From positions 42,096 through 106,095 of the forward strand of contig JAEUVY010000102.1 in the NCBI GenBank assembly GCA_016786565.1: a stretch of 64,000 nt of DNA. Reading direction: 5' to 3'. Made by a program: the position numbers and the translations under genes. Below are positions 60,102-64,000 of the stretch, piece after piece. This stretch comes from Flavipsychrobacter sp. GTDB taxonomy: Bacteria; Bacteroidota; Bacteroidia; Chitinophagales; Chitinophagaceae. Under the pieces are notes generated by a model. That model saw only the letters and a list, made by a program, of their open reading frames with translations. It ran no database searches and had not been told where the DNA came from. Numbering within the stretch: position 1 is the stretch's first letter; each line of letters starts with the position of its first letter.

Positions 60102-60608
60102 CTATTCCCCCTTCATCACATCCAGCACTTCCACATCAAATATCAGGATACTGTTGGCAGGTATGCGCGCGGCACCTTCCTCACCATACCCCATTATAGA
60201 TGGTATATACAGAGTAGCCACAGTTCCCTTTTTCAGCAGTTGAATGCCTTTGTCCCATCCTCTTATCACACGGCCAGCTCCTATTTCTGTCACAAACGGC
60301 TCCTGGTGGCGGAATGCCGGATCAGTGTTTGAGTCAAACACGGTACCATCCAGCAGGCGACCGGTATAGTTCATCTTCACTACTTCACCTATCAGTATCT
60401 GCCTGCCGGTTCCCTCCTTCGTAATAGAGTAGTACATACCACCGGGACCCTTCTTCGGGTGCAGGTCGTTCTTCAGAAAATACTCCTGTAGTTTCTTCTC
60501 GTCTATCTTCCGCTGTGCCGCGTCATGCACCGCATTCTGCGCAAGCACCTGCGCCGCCGCAATCAACACTACACAGAACAAAGCAACTAAACTCTTCAGA
60601 TACCTCAT
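60102..60608 (-). CDS. FKBP-type peptidyl-prolyl cis-trans isomerase
   Basis: 168 residues from MRYLKSLVALFCVVLIAAAQ (signal peptide). The C-terminal FKBP domain (about 85-168) has VKMNYTGRLLDGTVFDSNTD, TEIGAGRVIRGWDKGIQLLK, GTVATLYIPSIMGYGEEGAA and ILIFDVEVLDV, keeping the active-site Tyr, Asp, Phe/Arg and Trp positions. The enzyme isomerises Xaa-Pro bonds in exported proteins, in the periplasm or lipid-anchored. The N-terminal helical part probably helps dimerise. Confidence 0.92.
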   Translation of the reverse strand: MRYLKSLVALFCVVLIAAAQVLAQNAVHDAAQRKIDEKKLQEYFLKNDLHPKKGPGGMYYSITKEGTGRQILIGEVVKMNYTGRLLDGTVFDSNTDPAFRHQEPFVTEIGAGRVIRGWDKGIQLLKKGTVATLYIPSIMGYGEEGAARIPANSILIFDVEVLDVMKGE

Positions 60609-60763
60609 AGATACATCTTTCAACAAAAATAGGGAAGAAATGAAATGAGAACCGCCCACCTATTGGTTGATAAATACAAAAAACCGACCGACTATCGCCC
60701 TAGTTGCTCGTTGTGTCCTACCGGCACATTGCTTTCCGTACATTTGATTCAGAAATTATCAAA

Positions 60764-61207
60764 GTGACCTACATCAGATCAAAGCTCGGTTTCAGGCGTG
60801 TGTTGACCTGGCTGTTTTATGTCTATACAATAGGAGTCGGCGTGTTTTTGATTTCAATTGCTTTGAGGAAACCCGACTTTTCGGTTCCAATGTATGCCGT
60901 TGCAGGGATGGGGATCTCTTTCTTTATCATGGCATGTTATGGCTTTTACTGGGACTACAAAAACGTTCCATCCTTTGTTGCAGATGATGAAAAACTCGTT
61001 TTGGGTCGGAACAAGGTCTACTATTGGCAGGATCTGGAAATAGTGATGATCAATGCAAAGAAATGGATGGGCAAAACCGACTACAAAGCTATCCGCCTCA
61101 CATTTCGCAATAACAGGCCATTTTATCTGTTCAAATATGCCTATTCAAACATCAAAGAACTGGAATCATTCCTCACAGACAGGTTTCCCCATCAACTAAC
61201 AGAATGA
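60764..61207 (+). CDS. Two-helix membrane protein with PH-like domain
   Basis: About 147 residues from the GTG at 60764 (VTYIRSKLGFRRVLTWLFYV); a TTG 20 codons upstream at 60704 is also possible. Two membrane helices (about 13-35 and 45-65) precede a soluble domain (PSFVADDEKLVLGRNKVYYW, DYKAIRLTFRNNRPFYLFKY, IKELESFLTDRFPHQ) that resembles the bacterial PH fold found in many small membrane proteins. Function unknown. No ATG start is present. Confidence 0.6.
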   Translation: MTYIRSKLGFRRVLTWLFYVYTIGVGVFLISIALRKPDFSVPMYAVAGMGISFFIMACYGFYWDYKNVPSFVADDEKLVLGRNKVYYWQDLEIVMINAKKWMGKTDYKAIRLTFRNNRPFYLFKYAYSNIKELESFLTDRFPHQLTE

Positions 61208-61266
61208 GGTAGCAATCTGGCTACATCCGTTTGCAGTGCCGGCACCATTCGTGTATCTGAAAAGAT

Positions 61267-61297
61267 GAAGCTGTTACACGTTATGCGTAACAGCTTC
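61267..61297. terminator. 11-bp perfect inverted repeat
   Basis: GAAGCTGTTAC and GTAACAGCTTC are reverse complements with a 9-nt loop. It lies 60 bp after the plus-strand stop at 61207 and before the convergent stop at 61384. It can serve as a terminator for both, but no long T run is present. Confidence 0.5.
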
Positions 61298-61383
61298 GTA
61301 GCTTTCAGAATGATAAGTAATACTTATTCGGGGCAACCATTTGCGGCCATTCAAAAACACAATAGTGGTCCGGTCGGCATCAT

Positions 61384-63105
61384 TTAATTCACCACAACGT
61401 TTGCGTGGTAATTGGCATTGGATGAAACCGCCTTTACCAGATACATACCGGCAGGAACATCCAACTTCATTGACAGTGTTTTATTTGTTTGCGCTACTGT
61501 TTCATACACCTTTTGGCCCATTGCGTTATACACAGCTATCGTCACCGCTTCGCTTTCACCCGATGGTATGTTCATAGTGAAGCTACCACCTTGTGCGGGG
61601 TTGGGGAACAGTTGCACATCTGTTGCTTTGCCTACAGATGCCACAGACACTGACGAAAACACAAAGTTTGCCGATGTGGCGCTGCAGCCACCTGCATCTG
61701 TAACACTAACTGCATAAGTGCCGGCAGTGGTGGCATTATAGGTAGCATTTGTTGCGCCTGATATTGGTGTACCACCCAGCGACCATTGGTAAGTAGCATA
61801 CGTTGCCGGAACCGAAAGTGTACTGCCCGCGGCCGTGATAACCGGCGTTGCGGGTACATTCACCGTTACTACTTTGGTGCCGAACAAAAGACCTTTTACA
61901 TAGGTAATAGTTGCAGTACCTGCCGCTACGCCTGTTACAACTCCTGCAGATGATACTGTAGCAACGCCGGTGTTGCCACTTTTCCAAACAGCACCGGGTT
62001 CAGAAGCAGTGAGCGATGTGGTGCCACCGGCGCATACTGATGCCGTGCCGGTGATAGTTGCGGTATTGGCCAACACTATACGAATGCGGTGATTACGTCT
62101 GGTTGATATTAGCAGATTACCATTTGAGAGTACTGAAACACCTACCGGCTGATCCATGCCTGCCGCAGTTGCCGGGCCTCCGTCACCCGTAGCAGCGGTG
62201 GTACCGTTTCCGGCAACCGTATCTACAACACCTGATGGCGATATCCTGTACACCATTGTTTCTTCACTACCTGCAAAAATATTGCCTGCTTGGTCTATAT
62301 CCAGATACATAGGCTCAAACAGACCCGTGGCATGTGTGGATATTACTCCGGCCGGCGTAATTTTCCTTATACTTCCGGTTGAGTATTCTGCAACGAACAG
62401 ATTGCCGGAAGCGTCAAATATCATTCCCAGCGGATACCCGATTTCTGCCGCCGTGGCAGGACCGCCGTCTCCTGAGTAGGCCGCTGTGCCGGTTCCCGCT
62501 ATAGTGGTTATAATGCCGGTAGCAACGTCTATCTTTCTGATCCTATGTCCACGGTGTTCTGCGATATAAAGGTTTCCGGCAGCATCTATAGCCAATCCCA
62601 TCGGGTCCCAAATGCGGGCTGCTGTTGCAGGGCCACCATCACCTGAAGAGCCGGAAGAGCCATCGCCGGCAACAGTGCTGATAATACCCGCCGGGGTGAC
62701 CTTGCGTACGCGCTGATTATACAAGTCGGCAAAGTACATGTTGTTACTGTTATCAAATACTATATCCCCCCCGGTGCCTCCAAAGTAAAGCTGGGCAGCC
62801 GTAGCCGCAGCACCATCGCCCGAAAAACCCCATGAACCCGATCCTGCAACAGTGCTGATTGTGAGCGAACCCGACTCTATTCTCCTTATTCGTTCATTGT
62901 TGGCATCAGCGAAACAAATATGCCCGCTGCTGTTATAACGTATCGCTGCCGGCCGGGATAGCTGCGCCGCTGTAGCCGGCCCACCATCGCCCGCAAACCC
63001 GGCAGCACCACCACTAAAGGTGTAGATGGTTTGCGATGTGGCACTCATTGACAGTAATATGCCTGCCATACAGCCGGCAGCGATCTTGTAAATGTTAGCT
63101 TTCAT
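61384..63105 (-). CDS. NHL-repeat protein with Ig-like (Big_2) domain and T9SS sorting domain
   Basis: 573 residues from MKANIYKIAAGCMAGILLSM, a signal peptide; a long in-frame lead to 63450 lies in a repeat region and is rejected. Six NHL repeats (about 25-345; AAGFAGDGGPATAAQLSRPA, NLYIAEHRGHRIRKIDVATG, GTAAYSGDGGPATAAEIGYP) are followed by a Big_2 Ig-like domain (GNTGVATVSSAGVVTGVAAG, TATITYVKG), a PKD-like stretch (ATYQWSLGGTPISGATNATY) and a T9SS type A tail (LFPNPAQGGSFTMNIP, VPAGMYLVKAVSSN). It is the only one of the five NHL proteins with added Ig domains. Confidence 0.88.
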   Translation of the reverse strand: MKANIYKIAAGCMAGILLSMSATSQTIYTFSGGAAGFAGDGGPATAAQLSRPAAIRYNSSGHICFADANNERIRRIESGSLTISTVAGSGSWGFSGDGAAATAAQLYFGGTGGDIVFDNSNNMYFADLYNQRVRKVTPAGIISTVAGDGSSGSSGDGGPATAARIWDPMGLAIDAAGNLYIAEHRGHRIRKIDVATGIITTIAGTGTAAYSGDGGPATAAEIGYPLGMIFDASGNLFVAEYSTGSIRKITPAGVISTHATGLFEPMYLDIDQAGNIFAGSEETMVYRISPSGVVDTVAGNGTTAATGDGGPATAAGMDQPVGVSVLSNGNLLISTRRNHRIRIVLANTATITGTASVCAGGTTSLTASEPGAVWKSGNTGVATVSSAGVVTGVAAGTATITYVKGLLFGTKVVTVNVPATPVITAAGSTLSVPATYATYQWSLGGTPISGATNATYNATTAGTYAVSVTDAGGCSATSANFVFSSVSVASVGKATDVQLFPNPAQGGSFTMNIPSGESEAVTIAVYNAMGQKVYETVAQTNKTLSMKLDVPAGMYLVKAVSSNANYHANVVVN

Positions 63106-63379
63106 ATCAGATTGTTTTTTGTAAGACACAAATTTGCATTGGCAAACCCTGCAAGTGGGGGCATTTCTTATGAAAGTAGCTTTTGGCTTTCGCAAAGTGA
63201 CTGATGAGTATATGAGCGCACTCATACAAAACGAGCCATCCGTCCCTTTGCATGCCATGCCGGCAAAGGGGACAAGGGTTATTGCTGACGGATGCCCGGC
63301 ACCAGATGCCGGATAACGCACCGCACAATTTCTCCCAAATCTGCAATTCTCATTTTGGGGGCGAAATGGCGATTTCTCA
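63106..63379. other. Gene-free upstream region of the NHL gene
   Basis: No convincing gene or RNA. It holds the leader of the minus-strand NHL gene. No clear -7 element was found on the minus strand. The next 270 bases are a repeat copy. Confidence 0.45.
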
Positions 63380-63650
63380 TTGATCTTCAATTGGTTTGTG
63401 GGGAACAAGTGGGTAGTTTGCTTCCCGAAAAACTCCCGAAAAACTCCCACCTACCTAATCGGCAGGCAGGAAAAACTCCCGCCTGCCTCGTCGGCAGGCA
63501 GGCCCCACTTTTTTCTCTTCCCGATTGCTTTTCGGGACAATAAAATAAAACCACCGCACACACCTCTTAGCCTCATTTTCTGCAACATCTATACAAGTTA
63601 CAAACGTGCACATTGCAGGGCAAATGAAAGATCTATGATAAGCAGCACGC
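63380..63650 (+). repeat. Intergenic repeat family, diverged copy C
   Basis: The plus strand has TTGATCTTCAATTGGTTTGT and GGGGAACAAGTGGGTAG where copies A and B have ATTGA..ATCAAT..GGTGGGAAG. It then has TCCCGAAAAACTCCCACC units and two GGCAGGCAGG palindromes, a TCCCGATTGCTTTTCGGGA palindrome as in copy B, and the right end TATACAAGTTACAAACGTGC followed by GGGCAAATGAAAGATCTATG, matching the right end of A and B. It is the most diverged of the three copies. Confidence 0.6.
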
Positions 63651-63857
63651 TGCCTGTGATGTAACAGAATTGGTGGTTTCGTAAATGTTGGCAACTCATG
63701 CCGCACGCGTTACAAAACTGCGTAGCGGCACCCTCGAAACATTTGAGGACGAGTGCGGAAAATTCAACTTTAGGATTGCGATAGGAGGCAGGTTCCTAAA
63801 AAAGGAGACCGGCTTGAGACGGAATGCAAAACACCAAACATGTCCTTACTAAAGTCT

Positions 63858-63865
63858 TACCTTTG
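63858..63865 (+). promoter_or_regulatory. -7 promoter element before the AlbA_2-like gene
   Basis: TACCTTTG, an exact TAnnTTTG match, 14 bp before the ATG at 63880. Confidence 0.5.
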
Positions 63866-63879
63866 GATATTATGCGATT

Positions 63880-64000
63880 ATGGACTTCAAATTCAACATA
63901 AACTCTAAGGGACATATTAGACAAAGAGAGAGTTCAGACCTGGAATTTAAAGAGAGCTTTCACCGTGATAGTATTCCCTTCTATTTACGCTCACTTGTTG
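63880..64000 (+). CDS. N-terminus of an AlbA_2 (Schlafen-like) protein, cut by window edge
   Basis: The frame from the ATG at 63880 runs to the window end (40 residues). After a short lead it reads RESSDLEFKESFHRDSIPFY, which fits the first block (E..xLEFKxSF) of the AlbA_2/Schlafen-type domain used by putative DNA-binding or ATP-binding regulators and by several defence proteins. Only 40 residues are seen, so both the family and the function are provisional. The gene's full length and neighbours lie outside the window. Confidence 0.5.
   Translation, partial: MDFKFNINSKGHIRQRESSDLEFKESFHRDSIPFYLRSLV

Noticed and set aside
63106..63450. N-terminal extension of the NHL gene at 61384
   Set aside because: The frame stays open but runs through repeat copy C and has no signal peptide until 63105.

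Overview
The window reads as chromosomal DNA of a Bacteroidota, most likely a Chitinophagaceae-type soil or freshwater bacterium. Evidence: eleven proteins end in a type IX secretion (T9SS, Por) sorting domain. Bacteroidota-specific families are present (DUF4290, DUF4836, DUF3127, a DUF4834-like protein, an orphan GldL-like protein). Many starts are preceded by the Bacteroidota -7 promoter motif TAnnTTTG. The NHL-repeat proteins carry the GYSGDGGPATAA signature. There are no phage genes, transposases or CRISPR arrays.

Layout. 1-4445: a lipoprotein cut by the window edge, an M28 peptidase, a VanX-type dipeptidase, a small membrane protein, and a ubiA-like/maf operon. 4446-9997: a repeat-rich island. 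Two inverted copies of a roughly 220-260 bp non-coding repeat enclose two divergent NHL/T9SS genes, a decayed T9SS fragment, a tandem array of 178 bp palindromic units and a small GIY-YIG nuclease gene. 9998-31072: mostly housekeeping, with DUF4290, an S4 RNA-binding protein, DUF4836, an SSB-like DUF3127 protein, tRNA-His, a secreted M1 peptidase, an XRE regulator, ispG, asd, yceI, a GNAT, pcrA/uvrD, two T9SS cargo proteins and cysS. 31073-41215: sensory genes, with two PAS-DHp proteins lacking an ATPase domain and a large hybrid-free PAS/GAF histidine kinase; between them lie a giant 1379-residue secreted beta-propeller protein and a DUF1275 membrane protein. 41493-46097: two tandem NHL/T9SS genes, thymidine kinase and a TPR/gluzincin protein. 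46136-49587: a probable copper-handling operon (Cys-rich membrane protein, Met/His-rich lipoprotein, OprC/NosA-like TonB receptor). 49839-52431: a TPR histidine kinase with its LuxR-type regulator, divergent from the copper operon. 52447-61207: mixed genes, including a diheme cytochrome c, a PETase/dienelactone-hydrolase-like secreted esterase whose start codon sits in a 15-bp hairpin, a GT39-like membrane protein, and an FKBP. 61384-64000: another NHL/T9SS gene, a third diverged copy of the island repeat, and the start of an AlbA_2-like gene.

How the genes work together. A large share of the genes feeds the cell envelope: T9SS cargo exposed on the surface, lipoproteins, secreted peptidases and esterases, and a metal receptor. 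Core metabolism appears as single genes: isoprenoid MEP pathway (ispG), aspartate-family amino acids (asd), tRNA charging, nucleotide salvage (tdk), nucleotide sanitation (maf). The most unusual parts are the repeat island with its GIY-YIG gene, the three-copy intergenic repeat family, the copper operon, and the start-codon hairpin of the PETase-like gene.
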